This document shows, piece by piece, positions 7,229 to 14,979 of a stretch of 64,000 nucleotides of DNA (positions within the stretch are counted from its first letter, which is position 1; the number at the start of each line of letters is the position of its first letter). Position numbers and translations under genes: made by a program. The stretch comes from Actinacidiphila paucisporea. GTDB taxonomy: Bacteria; Actinomycetota; Actinomycetes; Streptomycetales; Streptomycetaceae. Below the pieces are notes generated by a model, which worked only from the letters and a program-made list of their open reading frames with translations, did not search any database and had not been told where the DNA came from. The stretch covers positions 33,909-97,908 of the forward strand of contig NZ_FRBI01000004.1 in assembly GCF_900142575.1 (NCBI RefSeq), given 5' to 3'.

Positions 7229-8980
7229 TCAGCGGTGGGTGGTCACCCGGGCCGTGACGGTGGTCGCCGCGGCGAGCAGGACGGCGGCCGCGCCCGCGCC
7301 GGCGAGACCGATGACGGTGCCGGGCGAGCCGGTGTGCGCCGCCAGCAGCGGCACGGCGGTGCCCGTCGCCGCGCAGAGCACGGCGGCCGCCGTCCAGGGC
7401 CGCCCGCACGACTGGAGCAGCAGCGCGAGCCACAACATGCAGCCCAGCGCGAGCAGCACCCCCAGATGCGGGGCGTCCCACGCCGCCGCCCCCGGCAAGG
7501 CCGCCGACTCGACGCCTGCCAGCGCCGCCAGCGCGGCCGCGTAGGCCCCCAGGCACCGCGCCAGCACCGGCCACGACCGCCGCAGCAGCCGGTCGGCGAC
7601 CCCGGTCCGCCGCAAGGCCACCAGACTCCGGCTCCGCAGCCGGAAGAGCAGCCACTCGGCCACCCCCATGCTCACGGTGAGCGCCGCGACGAACTCCCCG
7701 GCCAACGCGGCGGCGAGCACCATCCCCCCGGCGGCGAGCCCCCCGACGGCCAACGGCACGGACCGCCGCAGGGGTACTCGCGTGGGCGCGCCGTGCGGGG
7801 CGGCGCTGGGCGGGCCGCCGCGCCTTCGCAGCCGGGTCGCCTTGCGGGGCGGGCCGTCACCGGCCGGCGCGCGGCGGCCGCGTAGTAGCCGGTCGGCCAA
7901 GGTGCGGTTGGTGCCGGCCGGGTGGAGGGGCGTGGTGACCGCGGCAGTCTCGCTTGCGGCGGGGGTAGCGCCCTCCCGCGGGGTGCGCCGGGCTGTACGG
8001 GGCGCGTCGCCGCGCCTTCGCCGTCGGGTCGCGAGCGAGCGCGCGCCGGGCGGGCTGGCATCGGTCGGTGCGCGGCGGGTGCGCAGCCGGTCGGCCAAGG
8101 CGCGGCGGATCGGGGTGCGGCCAGTGCCGGCCGGGCGCAGGGCCGTGATGACCGCCGCCGCCGTGGCGGCGGCGACCGTCGCCGTGAGCAGCGCGGCGAC
8201 CGCGGGGGAGGGGAGGCCGCCCGCGCCGCAGGCGGCCGAGACGGTCAGCGGGACCAGGACGTAGAGCAGGGAGCGCTCGCGGCTGAGGACCAGCAGGACG
8301 GTGGCCGCCGCCATGTAGAGGGCCTGGCCGAAGGCGAAGGCGGGGGCCGACGGGCGGGCGAGGCCCGTGACGGCGACGGCCGCGGCCGTCGCCAGCACGG
8401 TGCCCGCGGCGCCGCCGGTGAGCAGGCAGCGCGCGGCGGCCCGCGGGCGCTGCGCGAGCAGCAGCAGGCCGGCCCGGTGCGCGAGCCCCTGGTTCCAGCT
8501 CCAGCTGCACAGGGCCGCCGCCGCCCAACCCGCGACCGCCGCGGTCAGCCCGAACGGCCCGCCGGGCCCGTCCGCCCAGCGCCCGCCGACGACGTAGGCG
8601 ACGCCCGGCAAGGCGAAGGTCAGGCCGCGCAGGACGCAGCGCCCGGCGTCCGTCTGCCACGGGTCGGTGCCCGGCTCCGGCTCGGGATAGGCGCGCGGCA
8701 CCAGCGCGAAGAGCGCCTCGGCGAGCGTGAACAGGTCGCGGTGACCGTAGCGTTCGGTGATCTGCTCGTCGGTCAGGCCCTCCGACTCCAGCAGCGCCGC
8801 GATCTCGTCCGCGTGCGCGGCACCGGCGCACGGCCCGGCCAGCCGCTCCGCCAGCTCCACGACCGGGTCGACGGCCCCTGACGCCGCCACCCCCCGCGCC
8901 TGCGGCAGCCGCACGACGGACCCCGCCGCCCCATCCCCCACCCCGTACGGCGCCTCGACCAAAGGCAGCGGCCCACTCAT
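7229..8980 (-). CDS. Polytopic membrane protein of the polysaccharide operon (PelG/Wzx-like topology, unrecognised family)
   Basis: A protein of 583 aa. ATG at 8980 overlaps the TGA of the small repeat-protein gene (ATGA). Residues 1 to about 115 are soluble and mostly helical (VVELAERLAGPCAGAAHADEI). About twelve hydrophobic segments follow, six on each side of a hydrophilic Arg/Pro-rich stretch (about residues 285-405). I do not recognise the family from sequence. Its place immediately after a PelF-like glycosyltransferase and its rough 12-TM count match PelG, the membrane partner of PelF, and Wzx-type exporters. I therefore infer a polymer export or synthase-membrane role. The Arg-rich central part contains an internal duplication, listed separately. 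Confidence 0.7.
   Translation of the reverse strand: MSGPLPLVEAPYGVGDGAAGSVVRLPQARGVAASGAVDPVVELAERLAGPCAGAAHADEIAALLESEGLTDEQITERYGHRDLFTLAEALFALVPRAYPEPEPGTDPWQTDAGRCVLRGLTFALPGVAYVVGGRWADGPGGPFGLTAAVAGWAAAALCSWSWNQGLAHRAGLLLLAQRPRAAARCLLTGGAAGTVLATAAAVAVTGLARPSAPAFAFGQALYMAAATVLLVLSRERSLLYVLVPLTVSAACGAGGLPSPAVAALLTATVAAATAAAVITALRPAGTGRTPIRRALADRLRTRRAPTDASPPGARSLATRRRRRGDAPRTARRTPREGATPAASETAAVTTPLHPAGTNRTLADRLLRGRRAPAGDGPPRKATRLRRRGGPPSAAPHGAPTRVPLRRSVPLAVGGLAAGGMVLAAALAGEFVAALTVSMGVAEWLLFRLRSRSLVALRRTGVADRLLRRSWPVLARCLGAYAAALAALAGVESAALPGAAAWDAPHLGVLLALGCMLWLALLLQSCGRPWTAAAVLCAATGTAVPLLAAHTGSPGTVIGLAGAGAAAVLLAAATTVTARVTTHR
7770..8155 (-). repeat. Internal Arg-rich duplication inside the membrane-protein gene
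   Basis: The hydrophilic stretch between the two six-TM halves contains two related copies. One reads RPAGTGRTPIRRALADRL, followed by RTRRAP...ATRRRRRGD. The other reads HPAGTNRTLADRLLRGRRAP, followed by ATRLRRRGG. The copies are about 150 bases each, one near 7770-7925 and the other near 7960-8150. They are in frame and imperfect. I infer a duplicated cytoplasmic linker. The boundaries are approximate because the low-complexity flanks blur them. Confidence 0.6.
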
Positions 8981-9477
8981 GCCCCACCCCCGGCACCAAC
9001 CGGACCTTGCACACTGCCCTTACTTCGCCGACCACGCCTGAGCGGTCGCCCTTCCCCCGCCTGGGAAGCAGCCGCTGACCAGGCCCCCTCGGCACCTGCC
9101 CGCGGGGCGCGCGCCGCCGCCCCGGTCGCATTGCGCGGACCACGCGGGCGCGCATCGGCCTGCGGGCGTGCCCCGTTGGGGGCGCTCCCTCGAAGGGAGA
9201 TCGCCTGGGGCCCGCCGATGTCGCCCGACCGGGCGCGTGACGCCGTCCCGCCCTCGAAGCGCGAACCGGCGTGCGGGCGTAACCCCTTGGTGCCGCCAGC
9301 TCGGTGGCCGGCCGTCCCCGGCCTGGCGGCGCGCCCTGGCCCGGCGCAGGCAGCCGCCCCGCCCCCGAATCCCGCTTCGGCCTGCGGGCAAGGCCCGTTG
9401 AAGCCGTCGCCTCGGGAGGAGGCCGTCCGCGGCCCGGTGGTGGCGTCCGACCGAGTCGGTATCGCGGGGATGGTCAT
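8977..9477 (-). CDS. Small repeat protein, translationally coupled inside the polysaccharide operon (unknown function)
   Basis: A protein of 166 aa. The ATG at 9477 overlaps the stop of the PelF-like gene (ATGA), and its own stop overlaps the start of the membrane-protein gene (ATGA). Double coupling of this kind is good evidence that the frame is translated. The protein is rich in Gly, Ala, Arg and Pro. I see no signal peptide or membrane segment. From about residue 19 it contains three consecutive 37-residue repeats with the shared core NG-x-RPQA-x-ARF-x-GG. It resembles no family I know. In Pel systems PelD/PelE occupy comparable positions, but nothing in the sequence shows homology to them. 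It could be a disordered scaffold between the glycosyltransferase and the membrane protein. Confidence 0.6.
   Translation of the reverse strand: MTIPAIPTRSDATTGPRTASSRGDGFNGPCPQAEAGFGGGAAACAGPGRAARPGTAGHRAGGTKGLRPHAGSRFEGGTASRARSGDIGGPQAISLRGSAPNGARPQADARPRGPRNATGAAARAPRAGAEGAWSAAASQAGEGRPLRRGRRSKGSVQGPVGAGGGA
9113..9423 (-). repeat. Three tandem 111-bp in-frame repeats
   Basis: On the plus strand the anchor TGCGGGC recurs at about 9161, 9272 and 9383, exactly 111 bases apart each time. Each anchor is followed by a related CCC-x-TTG-rich stretch. One period equals 37 codons. In the protein the units run TASSRGDGFNGPCPQAEAGF, TAGHRAGGTKGLRPHAGSRF and AISLRGSAPNGARPQADARP, each continuing for 17 more residues. 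The repeats are degenerate, so the duplication is old. The outer boundaries given are approximate. Confidence 0.65.
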
Positions 9478-11000
9478 GCCGTGCCCTCCGTCGGTGTGGG
9501 GCGCCAGACGCGGGACGTCCATGTCACGCCGCCGTACTGCTGGGCGGTGCGGGGTTCGGACGGGGACAGGTCGGTGTAGATGGTGCGGAAGGCGTCGATG
9601 GTCTGGCGCAGGGTGAACTGGTCGATCACCCGGAGCCGGGCCGCCTCGCCGAGGGAGGCGCGGCGGGCCGGGTCGCGCAGGAGCGCGACAGTGGCCGCGG
9701 CCATGGCGGCCGGGTCGCGCGGGGGGACGACGAGACCCGTGTCGCCGACGGCCTCGCGGACGCCGCCGACGTCCGTCGAGACGGTGCAGCGGCCGCAGGA
9801 CATCGCCTCGATCAGGGTGAAGGGGAAGCCTTCGCTGATGCTGGAGAGCATCACCACCTGGCCGGCCGCGTAGGCGGTGCGGATGTCGTCGACGCGGCCC
9901 TCGAAGCGGACGGCGTCGGCCGCGCCCACGGTCGCGGCCAGCGCCTCGCACCGCGCCCGGTATTCCTCGCCGCCGCGCGGCGTGCCGCCGAAGATGCGCA
10001 GCCGCGCCGCCGGTATCTCCTCGCGGACCAGTGCGAACGCGCGGATGAGGGTCTCCAGGTCCTTGATCGGGTCGATCCGCCCGGCCCAGGACAGAGTCGG
10101 CACCTCGGGCTCAGGGCCCGCGGGCGGGAAGGCGCCGGGGTCGACCCCGTTGTAGACGGTACGGATACGGTCGGCGTCGGCGCCGCCGTGCTCCTCCCAG
10201 CGGCGGTTGTAGCGGTTGCCCGGGGTGATCAGCGCGCTGTGCCGGTAGCCCTCGCGGGCCAGCAGTCGGAAGAAGTGCAGTATCAGGGACTTGACCGGCC
10301 AGCGGTGGGGGCCGGTGCGGCTGCCGAGGTAGCGCTCGCGCTGGTAGACGCCGTGCTCGGTGAGCAGCAGCGGCACTTCCTCGCGGTGGTGCGCGAGCAG
10401 CCCGGGCAGGGTGGCGAGGCCGCCGCTGACCGCGTGCGCCACCCCGGTCGGCGCCGTGGCGGCGAGCGGGCGCAGGGCGTGCTCCAGCAGGTCCGTGCCG
10501 GTCAGCGCGTCGTGCTGGGTGGGACGTGCCGCCGCCACGTCCGTACCCGGCCGCCGCCACAGCCCGACCAGGGTGCGTACCGCCGCTTCCGACCGCAGCC
10601 CGGCCGGCAGCACCCCGGCGTCCGCCCAGCCGGCGAGTTCGTACAGCGCGGGGCCGAACAGCTCGTCGGCGCCGCTCCCTTCGGCCAGCAGCGCGGTCAG
10701 CAGCCGCTCCCAGGCGCCGAGGAAGGCCCGCCGGTCCCGGCCGCGCGGCTTCCGGCCGTCCGGCGTGCCGCCCCACATCGGAACGGCTTCCAACGCCCGC
10801 ACCTGCGGCGGCAGTTCCCATACCGGCTGTTCGAGTCCGGTCGCGGTGAGGGCCGTCACCCGGAAGTCGACGTCGGGCAGGGCGCGGACGAGCTGGTCGC
10901 ACCACACGCTGACCCCGCCCGGGGCGTGCGGATACGTCCCCTCGGTCAGCAGCGTCACCTGCGCGATGCGCGACGGCGGATCGCCGAAGACTGCGTGCAT
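9474..11000 (-). CDS. pelF: PelF-like GT4-family glycosyltransferase
   Basis: A protein of 508 aa starting at ATG 11000. The N-terminus reads QVTLLTEGTYPHAPGGVSVW, the characteristic opening of PelF-type cytosolic glycosyltransferases. LLLTEHGVYQRER, RTVYNGVDPGAF and LSWAGRIDPIKDLETLIRA follow. The C-terminal nucleotide-sugar site contains SEGFPFTLIEA, with Glu390 and Glu398 as the E-x7-E pair of GT4 retaining enzymes. PelF polymerises UDP-activated N-acetylhexosamine in the Pel pathway. Fungal GAG clusters also contain a GT4 protein. The gene follows the deacetylase gene after a 124-base gap that holds a 7-bp GC hairpin (11075-11095). It is coupled by ATGA to the next gene. The symbol is given by family resemblance. 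Confidence 0.88.
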   Translation of the reverse strand: MHAVFGDPPSRIAQVTLLTEGTYPHAPGGVSVWCDQLVRALPDVDFRVTALTATGLEQPVWELPPQVRALEAVPMWGGTPDGRKPRGRDRRAFLGAWERLLTALLAEGSGADELFGPALYELAGWADAGVLPAGLRSEAAVRTLVGLWRRPGTDVAAARPTQHDALTGTDLLEHALRPLAATAPTGVAHAVSGGLATLPGLLAHHREEVPLLLTEHGVYQRERYLGSRTGPHRWPVKSLILHFFRLLAREGYRHSALITPGNRYNRRWEEHGGADADRIRTVYNGVDPGAFPPAGPEPEVPTLSWAGRIDPIKDLETLIRAFALVREEIPAARLRIFGGTPRGGEEYRARCEALAATVGAADAVRFEGRVDDIRTAYAAGQVVMLSSISEGFPFTLIEAMSCGRCTVSTDVGGVREAVGDTGLVVPPRDPAAMAAATVALLRDPARRASLGEAARLRVIDQFTLRQTIDAFRTIYTDLSPSEPRTAQQYGGVTWTSRVWRPTPTEGTA

Positions 11001-11124
11001 GAAGTGGTGTCCCCCCTGGACAGGCCGGTACGGCGAAGGTGGTGACGGGCGAGGGCTCGTACGTCCGGAGGCGCGGGCGGGACCGGAACCCGCCCCGCCC
11101 GCACGCGTGCGCCGGTACCGCGGG

Positions 11125-13302
11125 TTACTGCCGCGCGCTGTCGGCGGGCCCCGCGGGCACGGCGTCGGCGACGCCCTTGGGCACCGGCAGCCGGCCGACC
11201 GGGGCGGCGGGTTCGGCCAGGGTGTGCGCGGCGGCCGCGGGCGCCGCGGGGACCGCGGCGGCCGGCAGCGTCAACGTGACCGACCCCTGGAGCAGGCCTG
11301 GTTGGGCCCAGCCGGACAGCCGGCCGGCGTACGCGCCGCCGAAGGCCGTCGTGCCGAGCAGTTGCGCCTGCCGGGTGCCGGCCGGTGCGGTGGCGTCGAC
11401 CTGGACACCGCTCGGCGCGCTGACGGTGACCGTGTCCCCGATGCGGTAGGCGGTGACCTTGCCGCCCTTCCAGGCCGCGCTCCAGGCGGCTCTGCGCTGC
11501 AGCTCCGTGGCGATGTCCGCGGTCCGCAGGCTCACCGCGGGCGTGTTCGCCGCGAAGAGGCCCGCGTAGCCGGCGAGCACCCGTTCCAGCACCGGGTAGG
11601 CGATCCTGTCCTCGGCCAGGTTCGACTGGTGCATGAAGTGCGGGCGCGGGTTGTTGCCGAGGACGTGGCCGAGGTCGATCCTCGCCTCCAGCGGCACGAT
11701 GTACGACGCGTAGCCGGTCGCCGGGTCCAACGGGGCGATCAGGCAGGTGGAGTTGCCCGAGGTCGCGCAGGCGCCGCTGCCGCCCTGCGCCAGGTTGGTG
11801 TAGATCCAGTTGTACTCGTCGGTCTCCTCCTGGGCCGTGCCGGCGTTGTAGAAGACGTTCATCGGGAAGCGCGGCACGGTCAGCGCCGGGCCTACCTGGC
11901 GCTGGTCGGGCTCGCGGGAGTTGTCGCTCGCCAGGGCCGTCACGCCGAGCCCGCTCAGCGCGGTCGCGAGGTTGGGGTTGTCGGCGGGCTGCTGCGGCAG
12001 CACCTTGAGGCCGGAGTGCTCGCCGGTCACCAACTCCTGGTTGTCCAGGGTCAGCCCGTGGGACGAGGCCCAGCTGCGGTTGTCCTTGACCGCGGCGGTG
12101 ATGTCGGCCCTGCTCACCCACTGCGGGGCGCCGCTCGCAGTGGTCTGGCAGCGCCACGGCACGACGCTGACGTCCTGCACGCAGCCCAGGAAGGGGTGCA
12201 GGTAGGTGTGGTTGACCCAGCGGTAGCTGTTCTTGTCCGCCATCAGCTGGGTCACCAACGGGTCGGACGTCGTCGCGTGGTCGGACTTCCAGTCCTCGCT
12301 GCCGCCGCCGTTGAAGACGAAGTCGAAGGTGAAGCCGTGCGCGGCCGACCACTGTGCGGCATAGGCGGCGTCCGCCGGCGTCATCCGGATCGGGTCGGAG
12401 TCCTCGCCGGTGCCGATCGGGCAGTCCACGTCGCCCGGTGTGCAGTTGAGGGCGGCGTTCCACCGGTCGTCGGCCAGGAAGACATCGTCGACCTGCACCT
12501 CGAAGTAGTTCCGGTCGGCGCCCAGGTGGATGCCCTGGGTCATCCACTCCACGATGCCGCGGGCCAGCAGCCGGAACTGCTGCTGGTACTGGTTGTAGAC
12601 GAAGGGGATCACCAGCTCGGTGCGCCCGTCGTGTGCGTACTGCCCGACCAGCACACCGCGCTGCGCGCTGCCCGGGATCGGGGCGTCGACCAGCGGTGTG
12701 AAGGTCGCCCCGGCCGCCTGGGTGGCCAGCGGTGTGGCCAGGTAGCCGTAACTCTCCGACTGGTAGGGATCGTTGTCCTCGAAGGGCACCGCCCCCCCGA
12801 GGTATCCGAAGTCACCCGCCGCGCCCTGGTCGGTCACCTGCCCCTGCATACCGTCCAGCCGGCCGATGTAGCCGCCGTTCTGCGCGTAGTCCAGTCCGAC
12901 AGCGGGCTGCGCGTAGGTGTACGCGTCCACCTGCCTGATGCCGAACGCCGTCTCGTACGCCGCCAGCGCCGTCATCTCCGCGGAGCCCGCACCGAAGGGG
13001 TTGTCGTTCGGCAGCACCACCGCCTGGAATTTCGCACGCGGCCGCCCGGACACGGTGTCGCTCAGGAAGCCCGCGGTGATCACCGGCCGGCCCGCGGCGG
13101 TGAGGTCCACCGTGGTGTACGGAGTGCCCGCGCCGTCCAGCTCGGAGGTGAGGGCGGCGGTCGCCGGACCCCCGTCGTCCACCACCAGCACCCTGAGATC
13201 GATCCGCGGCGGCACCGCGGCGTGCCCCGCTGTCGGCGCGACCGCCAGTGCCACCAGTGCCGCCGCCGAAGCGACGGATGCGGCGCGCAATGCTCTGCCC
13301 AT
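11125..13302 (-). CDS. Secreted polysaccharide deacetylase, Agd3/CE18-like
   Basis: A protein of 725 aa. ATG at 13302 has GGGGGAGGAAATTC directly upstream and begins a clear Sec signal (MGRALRAASVASAAALVALA, cleavage near GHA-AV at 28). Residues 30-260 form a Rossmann-like or carbohydrate-binding region. The deacetylase core follows, with EVQVDDVFLADDRW (Asp272/Asp273), WVNHTYLHPF (His365 and His369, an HxxxH metal motif) and ELVTGEHSGL (Glu428/His429). This set matches the CE18 deacetylases of galactosaminogalactan (fungal Agd3) and the PelA deacetylase domain. The tail is Ala/Pro-rich. It is the first gene of the operon, so the extracellular polymer is probably N-acetylated when made and then partly deacetylated to become cationic. 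Confidence 0.8.
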   Translation of the reverse strand: MGRALRAASVASAAALVALAVAPTAGHAAVPPRIDLRVLVVDDGGPATAALTSELDGAGTPYTTVDLTAAGRPVITAGFLSDTVSGRPRAKFQAVVLPNDNPFGAGSAEMTALAAYETAFGIRQVDAYTYAQPAVGLDYAQNGGYIGRLDGMQGQVTDQGAAGDFGYLGGAVPFEDNDPYQSESYGYLATPLATQAAGATFTPLVDAPIPGSAQRGVLVGQYAHDGRTELVIPFVYNQYQQQFRLLARGIVEWMTQGIHLGADRNYFEVQVDDVFLADDRWNAALNCTPGDVDCPIGTGEDSDPIRMTPADAAYAAQWSAAHGFTFDFVFNGGGSEDWKSDHATTSDPLVTQLMADKNSYRWVNHTYLHPFLGCVQDVSVVPWRCQTTASGAPQWVSRADITAAVKDNRSWASSHGLTLDNQELVTGEHSGLKVLPQQPADNPNLATALSGLGVTALASDNSREPDQRQVGPALTVPRFPMNVFYNAGTAQEETDEYNWIYTNLAQGGSGACATSGNSTCLIAPLDPATGYASYIVPLEARIDLGHVLGNNPRPHFMHQSNLAEDRIAYPVLERVLAGYAGLFAANTPAVSLRTADIATELQRRAAWSAAWKGGKVTAYRIGDTVTVSAPSGVQVDATAPAGTRQAQLLGTTAFGGAYAGRLSGWAQPGLLQGSVTLTLPAAAVPAAPAAAAHTLAEPAAPVGRLPVPKGVADAVPAGPADSARQ

Positions 13303-13606
13303 GAATTTCCTCCCCCGGGAGCCCGATTCCAGATCGGCGTACTCCCACGCACAACGGCCCTTTTCCGGCCGTATTTCCGGGGACCATGGTGGAGCACTTC
13401 GCGGAGGACTTGTGACCATTTTGCGGAGGTGATCAGGAAGGGTGCCCCCTACACCTGGGGGCGTCCGAAGAGGTGGGGCTCCGACCTGCGGTGATGGCAG
13501 GTGTCAAGCCCGCGGTGCGCGCTGATTATCAACCTTAATGATGAACGTCCGGGCATATTTTCGATTTGTACTCCGATCGGGGAAGAATCGGAAGCGCATA
13601 CGAAAA
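13303..13606. other. Intergenic leader region upstream of the deacetylase operon, no gene seen
   Basis: About 300 bases between the operon start and the terminator of the proline-rich gene. The part at 13520-13605 is clearly less G+C-rich than its surroundings. Read on the minus strand it contains a TTGACA hexamer near 13500 that could be a -35 element, but I cannot place a convincing -10 element. The promoter of the operon must lie here or close by. I see no supported open reading frame. Confidence 0.4.
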
Positions 13607-13660
13607 CGGGGTGGCTGGGCGGGCCGTTCTCCGGGGAGAACGGCCCGCCCAGCCACCCCG
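13607..13660 (-). terminator. Strong intrinsic terminator after the proline-rich gene
   Basis: Two perfectly complementary 24-base arms (13607-13630 and 13637-13660) flank a 6-base loop. Read on the minus strand the hairpin is followed by CGTTTTCG, a short T tract. It lies just beyond the stop of the 67-aa proline-rich gene and separates it from the polysaccharide operon. Confidence 0.88.
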
Positions 13661-13678
13661 CGGGGGGGCACCCCTGGG

Positions 13679-13882
13679 TCAGGGCCGCACGGAGTCGATC
13701 GGGGGCGGGGCGGGTGCCGGTGTGGGTTCGGGGGAGGGAGGTACCGGCGAAGGCGGGGTCGGCACGGGATCCGGCGCCGGGCCGGGGACCGGATGGGGCT
13801 CGGGCGACGGGACCGGGGGCCCCGGCACCGGCTCGTCCGGCGGCGGCACCGGCGGGAATGGGTCAGGATACGGACTGGTCAT
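13679..13882 (-). CDS. Small proline-rich hypothetical protein
   Basis: A protein of 67 aa beginning MTSPYPDPFPPVPPPD and continuing as an alternation of Pro with Val, Pro-Glu and Pro-Asp. It carries no signal peptide or membrane segment and should be disordered. ATG at 13882 is chosen because CGGAG lies 8 bases upstream. The longer open frame upstream has no ribosome binding site. Its own terminator directly downstream supports a real single-gene transcript. I recall short proteins of this type in streptomycete genomes, but no function is known to me. Confidence 0.6.
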   Translation of the reverse strand: MTSPYPDPFPPVPPPDEPVPGPPVPSPEPHPVPGPAPDPVPTPPSPVPPSPEPTPAPAPPPIDSVRP

Positions 13883-14294
13883 CGCACACTCCGTAGAGAT
13901 CGCTTGTCTTTCGCCCCCTCGCGTACCCCACCCTCGCGTGCCCATGCGGCGCACGCCCCCTCATGCGCCCCGCGCGCGCTCCCGTGGGGGTGAACCCGGC
14001 CCGGCACCGCAACTGCGCTCCCGCCCGCCGCGGTCACGGGTCCGGTGGCCTTCGCCGTGCTGGCGCCGACCCGCGCGCCGGAAGCCGGCTGAGCGGGCCA
14101 CCCGAACGGGCCCACCGGCCGGGGGCGTACCGCCGTGGCCAACACGGCCCGCCCGTAAGGCAGTCGACCCTGCCGCCGGCCCCGCCCGGGGCGATTTCGG
14201 CGGGCGGGCCGGGCGGCGGCGCCGTTGGATGTCCGCAAGTGCCGGCCGCGCCGTTGGAGCGGTCACGGGACCGCCCCCGGCACGGGAGTGCCGT
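13883..14294. other. Gene-free stretch between divergent small genes
   Basis: About 410 bases of very G+C-rich sequence between the proline-rich gene (minus) and the small exported protein gene (plus). The open frames that cross it lack ribosome binding sites and look like compositional artefacts. The stretch beside 13883 must carry the promoter of the minus-strand gene. I cannot point to a specific element. Confidence 0.4.
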
Positions 14295-14783
14295 ATGCGC
14301 GCTCGGCTCATATCCGCAGCCGTCCTCGCCCTGGCCGCCCTCACGGCGGCCCCGGCGGCCCCGGCCACCGCGGCCGCGTCCGGCGGCCCCGGCTTCACCG
14401 CCGCCCCGGCCACCGCCGCCCCCGGCGACACCGTCACCCTGCGGGCGACCGGCTGCCCGGGCCCCGCCACCGCCTCCGCCCCCGGCCTGTTCGGCACCGT
14501 GGCCCTCGGTCCGGCGGGCGGGACCGGGCAGAGTGCCGCCGTCATCGTCGGGCGCTACGCCCGGCCCGGCGCGCGCTACGACGTCACCTTCGGCTGCGAC
14601 GCCGGGCAGGGCACCGTACGGCTGGCCGTCGAGGAGCGCGGCGGGCTCGTGCCCGGCGCCGTGCACACCGGGCTCGGCGGGGGTGTGACCGGCCCGGGCT
14701 CGGTCAAGGTGGTCGCCGTCGGCGCCCTGGTCGCCGCGACCGGCCTGGTCGCCGTACGCCGTCGCCGACCCGCCGCGCACTGA
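14295..14783 (+). CDS. Small exported protein with C-terminal membrane segment (unknown function)
   Basis: A protein of 162 aa. ATG at 14295 follows GGGAG at a short distance and starts a Sec signal (MRARLISAAVLALAALTAAP, cleavage around residue 28). The mature part begins with FTAAPATAAPGDTVTLRATG, an Ig-like strand pattern common in small streptomycete exported proteins, and contains two cysteines (CPG and FGCDAG). The C-terminus is SVKVVAVGALVAATGLVAV followed by RRRR: a membrane segment with a positive tail. This resembles a sortase sorting signal, but I see no LPxTG or LAxTG motif. It is probably a membrane-held surface protein of unknown role. Confidence 0.65.
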   Translation: MRARLISAAVLALAALTAAPAAPATAAASGGPGFTAAPATAAPGDTVTLRATGCPGPATASAPGLFGTVALGPAGGTGQSAAVIVGRYARPGARYDVTFGCDAGQGTVRLAVEERGGLVPGAVHTGLGGGVTGPGSVKVVAVGALVAATGLVAVRRRRPAAH

Positions 14784-14979
14784 ACCGGCCGCGCACCGAC
14801 CCGTGCGGGTGATGCGGATGCGGGCGGTAGGGACGACGTGGTGACGCGGAGGACGCGGATAATCGGGCAAAGCGGAGCATAATGGTCCTCATGCCTGTGC
14901 ATCATGCCGAAGGTGTCCCGATGGTCCGCCTCGCGGAAGCGGCCCGTTGACCGCAGGTCCGACCCCCCGGAGCGAGTGC

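Noticed and set aside
10360-13494. A 1044-codon plus-strand frame
   Set aside because: Antisense to the PelF-like and deacetylase genes, both of which have clear family motifs.
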